From: Gordionus sp. m RMFG-2023
Taxonomy: Eukaryota; Nematomorpha; Gordioida; Chordodea; Parachordodidae
DNA: 64,000 bases
Direction of reading: 5' to 3'
NCBI RefSeq assembly: GCF_954871325.1
Contig: NC_088775.1
Location: 77,787,561-77,851,560 of the forward strand
This document shows, piece after piece, positions 10,095-23,876 of the stretch (positions are counted from its first letter, which is position 1; each line of letters starts with the position of its first letter). Both the position numbers and the translations under genes were made by a program. Below the pieces are notes generated by a model, which saw nothing but the letters and a program-made list of their open reading frames with translations, searched no databases and was not told the origin of the DNA.

Positions 10095-13000
10095 GTTCTA
10101 ATGAGTTTTCATTAATTTTTGTATTTCAGATTATTTGTTAATATGGGTTTTAAATTTTATTTTAATATTTTAATATAGTTCTTATGTATGTTATAATAGT
10201 TTTATATATAAATTTTTTTATCAATTTTATAACCTTTCCCTTCTTGTAGCTTTTTAAATCTATGTTCGTTTGAGAAACATTGAAATTTTAGTAGGAAACA
10301 AAAGAAAAACGAAAAATGAAAGAATGAATAGTTTTTTTAAAAATCTTATTTTCTAAAATCAAAAATTTCTGGAATGAGAATTGTTCTTGGTTCTTCGCTT
10401 CCCATATAATTTTAATTACTAAGTCTTGATTGAAACAAAATATCTTTCTTTTTCTTTCACATATAATTGTCGGTCAAATAAAATAAAAATATATAACTAA
10501 TTAAGCCTCCTTTGAGAGAAGAACAACTAGAAATTAAGATTGCTATAACTATGTCTATTTCTCATTATAAATATAATTTAATTTTCTATTTGTTATTCTT
10601 GTAAATTGCATTGCTATTATTAACACGGATTTATAATAATTATTATGTTATATTTGTTAAATGTAACGTAGTCGTAAAATGATCATTTAATTACACTATT
10701 TTAATGAGAAAAATTGGATGTGGTTACTAGGCATATGTCTTGCCGCCCAAGAAGGTCCCAGTCATGTCTTTGGTCGGGATTGGACCAAAACACACAAATG
10801 ACCGGACTGAATTGTTGATAAAAATATGATCTGTCCAAACACATGATTTAGTCTTGAATTAAAAAAAACCTGCTGTAATTTGTGCTTATATTTTTAAATA
10901 TTTAAAATAAATTATACAAAATTTATTTCCTTTATCACATTTGATGTATAATGAATAATGTTTATTGATAAATATCAATACTTTTTTCGCATATGTTACT
11001 CAAAATAAGGTCGTTATATTCTGCATTACCTGTATAAATAGTAACGTCGTTACCATTGTACCTTTTTTTTAAGTATAAAGATCTTTACTATGAAAAAAGA
11101 TTAAATAAATTGTTTTCTTTTTATTTGATCAATTCGATATGTATATTTATTACCTAATCAAAATTCAAATTTCATATAAAATTTATGAAATTTATAAGTT
11201 ACCATTTTCCTATCTTCTTAATGTTAATACAACTTTTATCTATCAACTTTCTAATTTGGTACGATTAGGAATTGTTTTTGTGCTTTTCTAATTTACATCA
11301 TAAAATTTAAGTAGACTATTTTAACCCATTTTTGAATTTTTGATCTATGGCCCGACCAATTAGAGTTCGGAATCGGTGTAATATTGAGATTTGACCTCGG
11401 GAAATTTTTTTTTTGCCAACGACCAGATTATTACCTGATTTTTTGGAAAAATTGTATTTGTAACGCGTTACTATAGAACACTAATAGTAGGTATTCAGGA
11501 TCAGTCTTAACTGAGCCCCAGGCATTTCAATTTTTTTCTAAAATAATTTTAAGCGTAGTGGTCTAACAACACACAGTTATATGATGGAGTTAATTCATTG
11601 TATGCAAGTGCATATCACCGTTTTTCATTTTAGTATAGTCATTTTCTTAATGCGTTGTATGTAATATAACAATTGCAAAAATGAACCTAAATCACATTTA
11701 AGAAATTTTATGAATTTCGCCAATATTTGGAAGGGTATATTTTAAAAGTTTTTATTAGGTCTTATGATTAAATGCGACTAAAAAAAGAGAGTAATATTAA
11801 TATTTCAAACAAATTTATGATCCGAATAATCTATTAAAAAAAAAGACTTACCCCAAAACAGACCAACTTCCACATTATATCCATAAAAATTTTCACACTC
11901 TTGTTAAAGTTTTATAAACCTTATTTTTGTGAATAAGGATATAAATTTATAAGGAATTTCTAAAATTTATGACTAAAGTTGTGGCTCAAAAAAAAATATT
12001 CTAACGCAAAATTTAAAAAAAATTGCTTATTTGGTTGTAAAGGGTTATCAGTTATATTTTTATGAAAGATGTATACACAATGAATTCCTAACATTTATGA
12101 CTAAAGTTTTCACTCGAAAAAATATCTAATTATAAACGCAAAATTTAAATAAATAGCTGTGTTATCTGTTCTTTGATTTTTCTCGATTTCTAGGTTTTCA
12201 GGTAAGGGGTGGGGTGGAAGCAAGAAAAAAAACTCCCTAAAATCAAGTATTAAATATATTTTATCTTGACCGCTAATTTTTTTCTTCTTTTGTTTTACAA
12301 TAAATTTTTGGGTTTTTTTAATTGAAATTTAATTAAATATTTTTTTATAATTATAATTTGAAGTTTTGATAAAAATTGGTTAAGAAAATATCATTTTATG
12401 ATTGATTTTAATTTTATTTTTTATTGTTTTTATATATTTAAAGTGCACTTTTATATAATAATTTTTTTGCCCTGTTCCAAAATCTGGGGGAATAATTATT
12501 CTATTTTTATATTTTTCAATTTTCTCTTAGAAAAAAAAATTATACGCTATTACCTATTGATAATATATTATACCAGCAACTATTCAAATGGAGAAACCAA
12601 TGGTCAGTCAAAAAAATTATTTATTCAATCTTTAACATGATAAATAATTTCTATAATCATCTGTAATCGCCGAGGTGAATAAAGGACTACTATATACAAC
12701 TAACTCGTGTCTTATGAATAAGCTTTTGTTTGAATTACTATAATGTGATTCACTTCTTTTTTTATAGTTTAATGGAACAATTATTATGCACTTGGTAATG
12801 TGGATCCTTGTTCACACAGCGCGCCTTTAGAGGATAAAACCTATTTCTGTTTTCTCTCTGGATATATTGCCGAAAATGGCGAAATATTTCCAAAGATTCT
12901 AGTTTTCTATAATATTTACAACACTCGGTGATGATAACGTATTTTATTGTTAAATATTTACCTAATCGACGTTTTTTTAATACGTTGAATTGACAGATTA

Positions 13001-13755
13001 AAATTAGAGCTGTCTGTCGATCTTACTTAAAAAGTAACCTTACATTTGACCTTACTCTGCAAAAATAGTAACGTCGTTACATTAACGTTACTATTTTTTA
13101 AAGTCTCGAAACTATATAAAAAGTCAGAATAAATATGTCTTCATATCTTCAATCAATATATATTTGTTGCAAAAATCCTAAAATTCGAATATATAACTAA
13201 TTGGATAAAATTTTATGATATACTGATAAATTATTTGCCTTCAGAGATTTTTATTCAAAAAACTTAAGGTCATTTTTTCTTATCACAATTTTTGTTATGG
13301 TAGGAGTGTATAAACAGGGTTTTCATGTTTGGAATTGCATTATTTAAGCATATTATATCTGGAAAAAGTCACTCATATGTTTTTTTGATAAAATTTTTCC
13401 TGCTATCCTCGAGGAGTTTTCCTTCTATTTAAATATTATAAAATAGGGCAAATTTTTATGGAGTCTATAAAATTTAATGGAATCTATAATTGTTCTATTT
13501 TGCCTTAATGATCCTTCTTAATTTTATAATGAGGGACTGCCCATTTTTTTTTATCATAGCGCAATTAATAAATTTTTTCATATCCATATTGATATAATTA
13601 TAATATTATGTTTTTACGCTGAAGGATACCTCGTTCTTGTAATTAATATAATTAGTCAATCTTACTAAAACAATGGCTCTTATATTGATTAATTAATTTT
13701 TTTTTGACCACTCGAAGCATTTTATCTTTAATGCCTTTTTGTATTGACTTTCATA
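10095..13755. other. AT-rich DNA without recognisable gene
   Basis: Relics only: a GC-rich scrap at 11345-11400 (GGCCCGACC, probably a decayed hAT end) and palindromes at 11038-11060 and 13065-13100 built on GTAACGTCGTTAC, which recur at 41900 and are probably hAT subterminal repeats. No conserved protein frame was seen. Probably part of the large aminopeptidase intron. Confidence 0.4.
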
Positions 13756-13757
13756 AT

Positions 13758-13840
13758 TCATCTAAATGCACTTCCCACTTCGTCCAAATGCCTTTTACAC
13801 TTCGTCTAAATGATTTTCACATTGTCTAAATGCCTTTCAA
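13758..13840. repeat. Minisatellite, about 21 bp x 4
   Basis: Four imperfect tandem units of about 21 bases, consensus TTCGTCTAAATGCCTTTCAC, in direct orientation. Not coding. Confidence 0.6.
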
Positions 13841-15755
13841 TGGCGGACTTAAATACATATACACTTTTTAATGCATTAATGAATGAATTATAAGTTTAGG
13901 TTAGTATTATTAATGCCATTGTAACAGATACGCTTGCAACTCGCGCGGTCAGGGAGATAATTCAATCTTTATATATATTATGGGGTAGGGTTCTTAAGCC
14001 TTTGACCTGCGCTCAAATATGATTTTTTTTTAAAAAACTTGTTTTGCCACTCCACATTAACGCCAGTGCCACTACCTAAATATTTCATTTTGTGGAAGAA
14101 AACTATAATATAAAACCTAAATTTCGTCTCAGAAAAAGAGTTTTGATTAAGTATATCTCTAATAGTGCTCTTATAATATCGCTAAAACAAATATAAAACT
14201 ATATCTTAAAAGAAAAAGTTTTTTATATCAAAAGCTTTATAAGAATGAAAAAGTAATCAAATCCTGAAAATTTAATTTACAAAACTAAATATAATTTATA
14301 TCGTTTAATATCAAGGTGTAACATTGTTATTTATATGTAATTCGAGGACACCCCCCCCCCTTCCCACCCTCCCCACAAGCCAATAACAATTTAACCCCTT
14401 ACCCCTTGCCTACAATCAAAATTAGCAAAAAAAGGTAATACAAATAAAATTACCCCATACCCCTCCAAATTTTATTTAAATGACGATGGCGGCTTCAACT
14501 ACCAATTGACGATTCTCGCGGCCATATCCAGTTGAAGGATTCAAGATTCTTTTTCAAATTGATTTATAAAAGTTATGATATTTCATCAATATTATTTGAT
14601 TAATAGTGACGTAAAAATATTAACCCTACCTAAGTAAAATGTAAGTTTGAGAAAGAGATTACTAAAAAGAAAAAAAAGTAAAATACTCAAACTTAATCAC
14701 AAATTACAATTTAGACCTTAGTAAATGCTTTTGGCAGTAAAATTATTCCTGGGGAAATAAATGAGGTAACACAGGGTAATCCTTGCAGAGATATTTTGTG
14801 TCAATCGATCTAATCATCATTTCCTCAATAAAAAAAACAAAATATTTATCTTCATTTTTTAAAATATTTAATTACAGTCCTCCATTTTTTTTAAATATGT
14901 GTTATAATTCGGTTTTCGTTTTCAGGTCCATTTTTTTAAAAAATAATTATATAATTTCTAAACAAACTGGGTTTCTTTTTTTGCCTTTTTTTAGTTTCAC
15001 TTTAATTCGAATGATTTAAAAAAATAGGAAACACCCTTGATGTCAAGCGTTTTGAATGGAACTTAAAATTAGGAAATCCGTTTGCCCTTACCATAGCATC
15101 CGACGCCATTTTGAAGAAACGACCTTTATTTTGTATAAATAAATTCTCGATGTTGCTAAATAAATAAATAAATAATAATTTAACAACAAAAAATGAACGT
15201 TGGAATTTTTTTTAAAATTATAAATTAAATTTATGGCTTCATTAAACCAGGAATTAATATTAATTTTAATTTTTAACAAATATACCATAATGTTAAGATT
15301 TATGATTCAAATTCAGCCAAATTTAGTGAGAGAGAATTGACATAAAAATTCAACATATATAAATGTTATACTTAATAGCGATAAAATGTATAAACATTTT
15401 TTTTAAAAGTATTTCCGTTTTAGAAAAAACATGCGAGAACATCTCATGATTTTTGGAAAATCTCATGATTTTTGGTTCCTGTTCCAATTCCGAATTCTTA
15501 CATTTTTTGCTAAATGAGTAAAATAAATGGTCATGTGAATATAATTATTAAAATTATGGCTCGTATAGTATATTTATCTAATCCTCGTTATCTCATATAG
15601 GCTGACCTCTGGCCCACATCGGCCATTTACCACGTTTATGGGATATTTAATATATAATATAAACTGTGACGCGTCCCTTATCTATTTACCAATTTAAAAA
15701 AAATATATAATTGAACCATTGATAATAATTAAAATTCACGTTAAATAAACCGCCT
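13841..15755. other. AT-rich DNA, nothing recognised
   Basis: There is a C-rich stretch at 14350-14470 and a less AT-rich patch at 14485-14535. No gene, repeat end or conserved frame can be supported. Confidence 0.4.
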
Positions 15756-15906
15756 TAGGCCTCGTTTATAGTAATCGCTAAATACCGTAATGTCTCTCAA
15801 TCAATGCTTAGTTCATATCTAAACGATAGCATAGCTGTATAATTTATTTTTACACATTCCTTGAACTACATTGCTGTATTTAGCGGTTACTTTAGACGAA
15901 GCGTTA
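15756..15906. mobile_element. MITE with AGGCCTCGTTTATAGTAA ends
   Basis: Left end TAGGCCTCGTTTATAGTAA followed by CGCTAAATACCGTAATG. The right end on the minus strand starts TAACGCTTCGTCTAAAGTAA followed by CGCTAAATACAGCAATG. Imperfect inverted repeats of about 37 bases on a 151-base element, with no coding potential. Relatives lie at 25920-26060 and around 28239-28510. Confidence 0.6.
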
Positions 15907-15978
15907 GTGAAGAAAATGCCATTTATTAAAGAAAATCGAATGATGAAACGAATAAAAACTGAAAACTCAAATAATTAA

Positions 15979-17333
15979 CAGTGTTGTTAAGTTACCTTTT
16001 AAAAGTAACAAGTTACATTCAAAAGTGACCTTGCCCATAAACGCAACTAGTTACATAGCATAGTTACTTTATCCTAAATAGAAGTATGCTTAAATCTAAT
16101 AGTTACCTTATTTTTTTTCAAAATATGATGTTAATTATTTGATTTTATGAGTTAAACAAAAGTAGCTCTTATGAAAAAAATATTCTTATTTATAGTACTT
16201 GTCATATGAGCTTAGCGATCATGGCTATCCTTCGTAGATTCAGGATAGGTCAGCAGATTTAAAAAACTTAAATTATTGTTGTTAAGCCTCGATTAATCGA
16301 TTTAAATTTTTTTTAGCCAAACAAATAGTACCTAAGCCTCGAGATTTCGCCAAAAAGAGGTGAAACCCTTCTGCCATGTTTTTGAGAAATTTCCAGTTAT
16401 ATAATATATATATGAAATCTTTATTTAACCGTTTTTTGACCTCAATCGAGATTTTTAACAACTAACATTATCTATAATGCGCGCTTTTTTTAAATTTTGA
16501 AACACTACCAGAATCTCATTCCAATACGTATAGAGTATCTACCCGATAAATATTAGACAATTTTACCAATGTGGTTACTTTGTTTTTGAAAAAAGTCACA
16601 TGTGTTCGAAAAAGGATATCCTTGGACTAAAAAAAAGCTGTATATAAAAATTAAAAATCAGAGGCCCTGCGCAGAGGTCGAATTATAAGCTCAGTCAGAA
16701 TTTCGTTTTCAAACCCGGCCCGGATTTTTATTTCGATTATTTTATAGCCCGGTTTCTGAACTCGTAAAATTTTTGGGCTGTATTTTGCAAATATGCTTAA
16801 ATGGGAAATTGAAAATATGCGCCGTAAATGAATATTAAATGCTCCTTTATAAGATTTTCCGACATTTCCCCTAATATTTAATTGATATAATTTATATAAA
16901 ATCGTCTGTTATTTACTGAAATACAATTCCAAAACAATAAGCTCTGCTAAAAATTCAGATTTGCTAAACCTCTTCGATATAATCACATAAGACCAAATAC
17001 TCATATATATATTTATACAAAATATTACCGAGGAGATTTTATTTACTAAATATATAAACAAGAAATTATTTACTATGCTAAAAAAAATTATGCGGGCATA
17101 CAATCCAAGATAAGAATGATAGTTTTTTAAATTAAATTGCAAAGAATACTTATGAAATTTTTAAAACATTAAACTATCACGAAATTTGTTTTTCAATATG
17201 GTTGGCGTGAAAGTACTACAAACGAGTTTATTTTAGCACACATTTATTCTAATAATCAAACACTTTTTGTATAAGATAATTAGAATAAAATTTAAATGTA
17301 ACGAGTTACATTTATAGCTACATTTCCAAAAAT
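15979..17333. mobile_element. Possible hAT relic with AGTTACC subterminal palindrome
   Basis: The left end CAGTGTTGTTAAGTTACC, followed by TTTTAAAAGTAAC, parallels the end of hAT B (17371), with GTTAC replacing GCTAC. The flank ATAATTAA (15971-15978) resembles ATAATTAG at 17334-17341, and GTAACGAGTTACATTT lies just inside the right side. The right terminus itself is eroded. A GC-rich hAT A-like scrap (16655-16800) lies inside. Boundaries are uncertain. Confidence 0.35.
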
Positions 17334-17710
17334 ATAATTAGGTTAAAGCTATTTTTTTATATGTGAACAGCAGTGTTGTTAAACGCTACTTTTAAAAGTA
17401 GCGCGCTATCGCTACCGCTATTTTATAAAAAAAGTAGCGCGCTATCGCTACCGCTATCGTTTTCAAATGAGTAGCGCGCTATTAGCTACTTTTTACGCTA
17501 CTTTGATTTTTTTTTTAATATTTTTTTTACGTAACTTTATTTCCACAAATAAAATATTGATATAAAAACATGACTATAATTTGTTACATATATATATAAT
17601 TTATTTATTATTGCACTTGAGTATAAACGACCAATCCAAATCATAAAACTAATGGTCCAATATATAATTCATTTCCATTTTTTTCTCATCTAGAAACAAT
17701 GCTAAAAGTT

Positions 17711-17953
17711 TCATAGCATTGTAACCACTATTCCATCTTGTAGTGTTTGGGTCAATAAATAACGTCCTAATTTTTTTTTGAAAATATCAGATGTCTTTGA
17801 TAACTTATTTTGTTTATTCCAAAGAGCTTGGCATTTAGAAAATGTAGATCTTGATACTCTTTTAAAATCCTCATTTAATAATGCTTCTTCAGCATCCACT
17901 GTCGCAACTAAATTTAGGTTGTGGCAGGAACAACGATGATGGCTAGGTAACAT
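17711..17953 (-). pseudogene. hAT B transposase fragment (RNase H-like region)
   Basis: An 80-residue frame with RCSCHNLNLVATVDAEEALL and KCQALWNKQNKLSKTS, matching the C-x-x-H-x-LNLVAT block of ZBED-like hAT transposases, which lies in the catalytic fold before the insertion domain. Both ends are truncated. This part is absent from copy 2 of the element. Confidence 0.7.
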
Positions 17954-18429
17954 AGAAGACTTTATTGAAGATTCTTAATATTATAAATTTTATTTTATAT
18001 TGGTGAAAAATTAAATATAAAATAATTTAAAACCAAGGATGTCATGAACATCAATTATCTCAAACTCCATTTCATCATCCTCTTCTTGTTCTCCATCTTC
18101 AATATTTTTGTCAGGAATATTACTAGTATTGTTATTATTATTATCTTCCCCAAATATTCTATATTATTTATATCATATTATAAAAAAATTATAATTAATT
18201 TAAAACCTGAAGGCCTTCAGGAAATTAGACCCATTATCCGTAATCATCTTACAAACCTTGTTTTGAATTTTGTAAGACCTATGGATTTCTGCAATTATAT
18301 TGACTAGAATGTCATAAGTCTGACAGCCAATTATTCTCTTTAGAGCTAACGCTACAGATTTTCGTTTAAGATTTTTAGAATCAATCCAATGTGCAGTTAC
18401 TCCTAAATAAGCTCTAAAAATATGACATA

Positions 18430-18729
18430 TTATAAATCAGAAAATAAACATTTTTGCCTTCTATTGTGAGTCCAGCAATCTGCCGTACAGACGTAGGAGA
18501 CATCTGATAGATTTAATATCAAAGATTCTTTCATTTCCTTAAAGCTCTCCAAAATTCTTGCCATCAATGTCTGCCGGCAAAATATCTTGGTCCGTAGAGA
18601 AAAAGTGTTTATCATCTTTATAAAAGAATCATTATCCACCAAGGATAATGGTTGAACTGTATCTATTATAAAGTTCATAATGACTTTGTCAGCCAATTTT
18701 TGGGATACACCAGGTGTTGATGAATCCAA
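18430..18729 (-). pseudogene. hAT B transposase fragment (N-terminal catalytic region)
   Basis: A 99-residue frame with KLADKVIMNFIIDTVQPLSLVDNDSF near residues 11-36 and LILNLSDVSYVCTADCWTH near 71-89, corresponding to the helix before, and the first strand of, the hAT RNase H-like fold (usual form T-x-D-x-W). Nearly the same sequence occurs at 23570-23876. Confidence 0.75.
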
Positions 18730-19899
18730 ATTGGTTAATTTTGTTTGTTAAATTTGATTTGGAAGTGGGTTTATCTTCTTCATTACCACAAAACTTTTGA
18801 GATATTTTTCAATCTCTTTATAATTTGAAGTGTGCACAGTCTAAAATTATAAAATACTTAGAATAAAAATTATGTAGGAGATAAGTATACATAAAAATGA
18901 TTGAAATAACTATTTTAAAATGTTTTAAATAATTTAGATAAAATTTATAAAAATTTAAAAAAAATGATTGGTTTTTGATTTTAATTTATTTTAAAAATTA
19001 AAGATTAGCCTACACATTGATATTAAATTTGTTTAATATATTACCTTTAAATGTTTTTTCAAATTAAACCTGCTCGTATGATTTGAAGAGATAATTTAGC
19101 GGCACATCTTGCACCGAAACCGATATCCAGTAATAATTTTTTCTTCGAGGTTATAGTATTTCTTGAATTTTGGGAAAGGATCATCTATATTTTGCTCATT
19201 TTCTAAAGAAATTTCAATATCTTCAACAATCTCACACATAACAAGATTTATAATGCTTAATATAAAATGTAAAATGAAATATAAAATAAGATAAAAGCAA
19301 GGACATACCAATAACGGAATTTCAAAAATATATAATTTAATGAATGCGCGAAATATAAATTAAATACAGATTGCTATTTAAGAACTGTTTATATCTAATA
19401 TATAACAATAATGTATATTTTTAAATATAAATTTCAATTTCAAAATTAAATTAAATAAAAGGATTATAATTTTTAGATTTTATAAAAAATATATTTTAAT
19501 AATTTTTAGATGTATTTATTATGTAAAATTGAACTAAATTAGTAGCGAGCTACCGCTATCGCTATTTTTTAAAAAAAGTAGCGCGCTATAGCTACCGCTA
19601 CTGAAAAAGTAGCGCGCTACTTTAACAACAGTTAGATATCTCAAAAAAGTTATTAATATAAAACTGTTTTATTTTTTTTTAATTTATTAAAATCAATAAT
19701 ATTACAATATTTTTTTTTACCAATTTTATTTATATATCAATAGTTTATTTTATTGTCTTTTATCAAAAATTTTGATATTTTTAATGTCAAAACCACCATG
19801 ATAATTTTATACATTATCATTAATTTTTAAAAAAATCTTATTTTTTTGAGAGGGGAGGGGGCTGTTCTCCATTGCACCCAGATTTCCTTATATAATTAT

Positions 19900-20156
19900 C
19901 AGAGTCCTGCAGAAGTACCATTTGCACGGCTCTACCCGGGGTTTTATATTTTTAGGCCCGACCCCGATTTTTTAAGAATATATTTTTTTAATTTTTATAG
20001 CAATAGCGATTTAAAATACACTGACCTGCCCTGCCCTGCCCGGGTATTTAAAAAAAAATTTTTTAAGCCCCGGCTCGGCACGGGTATATTGAAAAATTTA
20101 AGATACGGCCCGGCCCTTGTATCTGGGATTAGGGCCGGGCCAGACCTAGGCCTCTT
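19900..20156. mobile_element. Short hAT A-type MITE
   Basis: Starts CAGAGTCCTGCAGAAG followed by TACCATTTGCACGGC, the left-end pattern of element A, and ends with AGGGCCGGGCCAGACC. The flanks ATAATTAT and ATATTTAT match at seven of eight bases. The interior has GCCCGG units. No coding capacity; the plus-strand frame through it is incidental. Confidence 0.65.
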
Positions 20157-20159
20157 ATA

Positions 20160-22057
20160 TTTATTATTTATGGCAGTGAATATAATGATTTAATGTTATA
20201 TTTATATGGGGGCAAAAGCAAAACTAGTATTATTTTATTATATTCTGAGGAACTACTATATTATTGTAAATGATTAAAATCGTAGCACAATATCACGAAA
20301 AATAAATTATCGTTTTTTATATTCTTTTCTAGAAATCTCAAAAATTTTATCTTTCTTTTAAGTGATATACTATAAATTAAAAATTTATATTATTATTTAT
20401 ATCTTATTCACTGTAGATATGAATGAACGGTACTCGTAAATATTATTTAGTTTTGATTGATTCCCTTTTTGCGAAATTTTTTGGCCTAGTGTAAGATGGA
20501 GGAATATACCTTGTAATCAGCTGATTTATCGAAATTCTTATTGGAAATAATTCTACTAAAAAATGTTACAAATCTTAAAATTTGAATTTTTTTTCACATA
20601 TTTCCCCCCTCCTTCTATACAAAATTGCTCGATGAATGAATGAATTCTTATCTAAAACTTGTAGAAGTAAAATTTATTATTGAAATTTACGATAGGGGGA
20701 AAGAAGCCGAACCAAACCCATTCGTTAAAAATTTCAAAGCTCGTGAAGGATCGAAAATATTAAAACCCGGATCGGACTTGAGTCTCTAATTTTTATCGCA
20801 TCATTTGAACCTCCTTGTTCGATGTTAATATTACGAGTAATCACTAGTTATATAATTAGCGTATTTTTAGCCGAAGTTAATTTTTAGCCGGCTAAAAGAT
20901 CGGATAAACTAAGTTTTTAGCCGAACACTATCACTTTGGTCTCGGGATTTTTTTTATAAAATAGCAGCTCAAATCCAATATAAATTAAAACGCTTTAATG
21001 TTAATGAATTTTCTCCAGCAGGCGTCTGAAGATTGAGCCGAATTAGCCGATATTTTGCCATTACCCAACTAGTAATGACCTTAGGCAATTTCTAAATATT
21101 ATGTTTTTTCATAACTTTCCAAGGCTTGTTCGCAATATTTTTCACTTCCAAGCAACAAATGATTTGTATAATACAGCTGATTTTTTTTATATTACCAAAT
21201 ATTTTAAATGTAAACATGATTAAATTATTAAGACCAACGTGCAAGATAATAAATACCTTAAACAAGCAGAATAAGCAAACTGAATATTTAGAGGGATAAA
21301 TTTAGTTATCTAAGAGAAAGATATGACTTAATTCCTATACATTAATAAATATAATGACATAAAAAATTTAGGCATTGAATCCCTAAAATATATTATATGT
21401 TTTACAATATTGATTAAGAGATGCATTTAAGGAAAAATAAAATTAAGATAGAAAATCCATTAATGCTGCTAAATTTATAAAGAATGAAAATTATATTAAA
21501 TGGCATTCCAAATAAGTGTGTACTAGTTAATTTGGAAGATTTTTATTTATAAATATGTAATTATTATTTATATAAATTTTTATAAAAATATATGCAAATT
21601 GTAAAAACATTTCAATAACATATCTGTCAAATTAGTTAAAGTATTGTTTTCTATGAAATCCTGGAATATTTATAATATCTGATCTGCTAGCTAAGTATTT
21701 AACCCTATAATAATAATCATGGATAATTATATCATCATAATTTCCTTAAATTCATTGAAGAACTTATTAATTTAATAACAGAAATATAAATTAATATATT
21801 TAGATCAAATAATGATGCTTAATTAATTAAAAATTATATATAAAAAGTGTACACGTTTAGTAAATTCCAGGGGCTAGTCTTTACAATCTAAGAGGCCCAA
21901 AATTTTTATTAAAATTATTTTCAAAAGTAACTTTTTTTATAGCTAACATGATCTAAAATTACCTTTCTTTTTTTTAGCTAACTTACCTATTTTTTTTGTG
22001 GTATAAAAAATAAAATCCAAAATTTTGAGGGGGCTCTTCAAATTAGGGGGTTCAAGT
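20160..22057. other. AT-rich DNA with two hAT scraps
   Basis: 20690-20800 has decayed GC-rich element A-type ends (AACCCGGATCGGAC and GAGTCTCTAA). 20850-20931 holds three TTTTTAGCCG units ending GCCGAACACTA, which resembles the end of the fold-back element at 53535-56363. Otherwise nothing recognised. Confidence 0.4.
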
Positions 22058-23157
22058 CAGTGTTGTTAAACGCTACTTTTAAAAGTAGCGCGCTATCGCT
22101 ATTGCTATCGTTTTCAAATAAGTAGCGCGCTATTAGCTACTTTTTACGCTATTTTGATTTTTTTTTAAAATATTTTTTACGTAACTTTATTTCCATAAAT
22201 AAAATATTGGTATAAAAACATGACTATAATTTGTTACTGTTGATTGATTGATTTTTTTATTTAACTTAAATTGTTATTATAGCCTTAAAATATATATTTC
22301 GTTTAAATTGTTTTTTTTAATACATATATATATACCTTATTTTATATTTATTTTTGGTATCATTTTTTAGTTCTAGAATAAAATAATTATAACTTACTTA
22401 CCATCGTTATTGTTATATAACTGTTACATATATTATTTATTATTGCACTTTAATAATAATAACATTTCGGTACTGTCATCCCCAAGTCTAGAGCAACGAT
22501 CAGAAATTATTTGCTATACTAAATAATCTTTCAGCACTAGCACTTTAGGGCAACGCAGTATTAAATTTAATAAAGATATTTTTTATATTAAAAAAATCAT
22601 CAAAAATATTTAATTGAGTATTTTTAGATTTAAAAAAAGCATCTAGAGGTTCAATAATATTATTATTATTTATTTCAAAAAAATCGTCTATGGAAGGCCG
22701 CGGTTTCGATCGATACTATAGTATTAGTATCGTGGTTAGCATGACATTTTTTAACGTTACCATCAGCCTATCAAGTTGCCCTTTAGATTCAGTCAAAGTA
22801 ATGTGTGGCCAATTTAACTTGAAACTAGGATGAACGATAGCAGCTATTACATTATCATCATCATACAGATCTGGAAAACTAATTTATATAAAGCGATTGT
22901 AATTATTATAAAAAAAAAGAAGAATACCTTTTTAATTTTCAAAATTTAAATTTATCTGAGATTTAGATTCATTTATAAAAAAATATTAAAATAGCATTAA
23001 ATTATGGTAAATAAAGATTTTAAAAATATAATTATTATACACAAGGTAATTAATAATATATTAATTTTGAATTTTATATTAATACTATATATTAATATTA
23101 TAGATTGCGTTGTAAATTAAGCCAATTTAAATTATGGCTAATCTAGCAATAAATTAT

Positions 23158-23340
23158 TCATTTTATATAATTGTATAATAGAAAATAAAAATAAAGTTTT
23201 GACCTTTTCTCAATGCATTTTAGCATAGACTCTACCAGTGGTTGGCAAAATTTTAGATTATTGATTCTTTTGAGCTTGGTAATTAATATACTCAGTGTGG
23301 GAACATAATATCCCATGCTCATATTATCTTTCCCTTCCAA
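23158..23340 (-). pseudogene. hAT B transposase fragment (late catalytic region)
   Basis: A 60-residue frame with MGYYVPTLSILITKLKRI and then CQPLVESMLKCIEKRSKLYF. ZBED-like hAT transposases have this pattern (G-x-x-x-P-x-L, then L-x-x-x-L-x-x-x-I-x-x-RF) between the insertion domain and the last catalytic residue. It is truncated at both ends. Confidence 0.6.
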
Positions 23341-23666
23341 GATTTTAAGTGAGGATTTAGTAAGACATATGGATTTCTGAAATAATATTTGTTAGAATGT
23401 CATAAGCCTGACAACCAATTATTCTTTTTAGAGCTAATGCTACAGATTTTCGTTTTAGACTTTTTGGATCAATCCAATGTGCGGTCACTCCTAAATAAGC
23501 TCTAAAAATATGAATCATATTATAAATCAGAAAATAAACATTTTTACCTTCTATTGTGCGTCCAGCAATCTTGTTGTACAGATGTAGGAGACATATGATA
23601 GATTTAATATTAAAGATTCTTTCATTCTTTAAAGCTATCCAAAATTCTTTCCGTCAATACCTGCCA

Positions 23667-23876
23667 TCAAAATATCTTGGTTCGTGGAGAAAAAGTGTTT
23701 ATCATCTTTATAAAAGAACCAATATCCACCAAAGATAATGGTTGAACAGTCTCTATTATAAAGTTCATAATGACTTTGTCAGCCAATTTTTGACATACAC
23801 CTGGTGTTGATGAATCCAAATTGCTTAATTTTGTTTGAATTAAATTTGATTTGGAAGTGGATGTATCTTCTTCCAT
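23667..23876 (-). pseudogene. hAT B transposase fragment, second copy of the N-terminal catalytic region
   Basis: A 69-residue frame starting MEEDTSTSKSNLIQTKL and containing QKLADKVIMNFIIETVQPLS, nearly identical to the fragment at 18430-18729. It ends early by frame change within the element. Confidence 0.65.

Larger units (their letters stand above)
17371..19632 (-). mobile_element. hAT element B, copy 1
   Basis: Left end CAGTGTTGTTAAACGCTAC; right end GCTACTTTAACAACA. Both ends hold palindromic AGTAGCGCGCTA units. On the minus strand are transposase fragments: a BED-finger region (FRCKMC, then SRFNLKKHLK on the other side of a frame change, 19170-19050), a middle part at 18729-18430 with QKLADKVIMNFIIDTVQPLS, and a part at 17953-17711 with CHNLNLVATVDAEEAL and KCQALWNKQNK. 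These are ZBED-type hAT features. The element is dead. Flanks show no clear duplication. Copy 2 lies 2.4 kb downstream in the same orientation. Confidence 0.75.

Noticed and set aside
19846-20193. 115-residue frame rich in P, G and R
   Set aside because: It is translation of the GC-rich MITE at 19900-20156.
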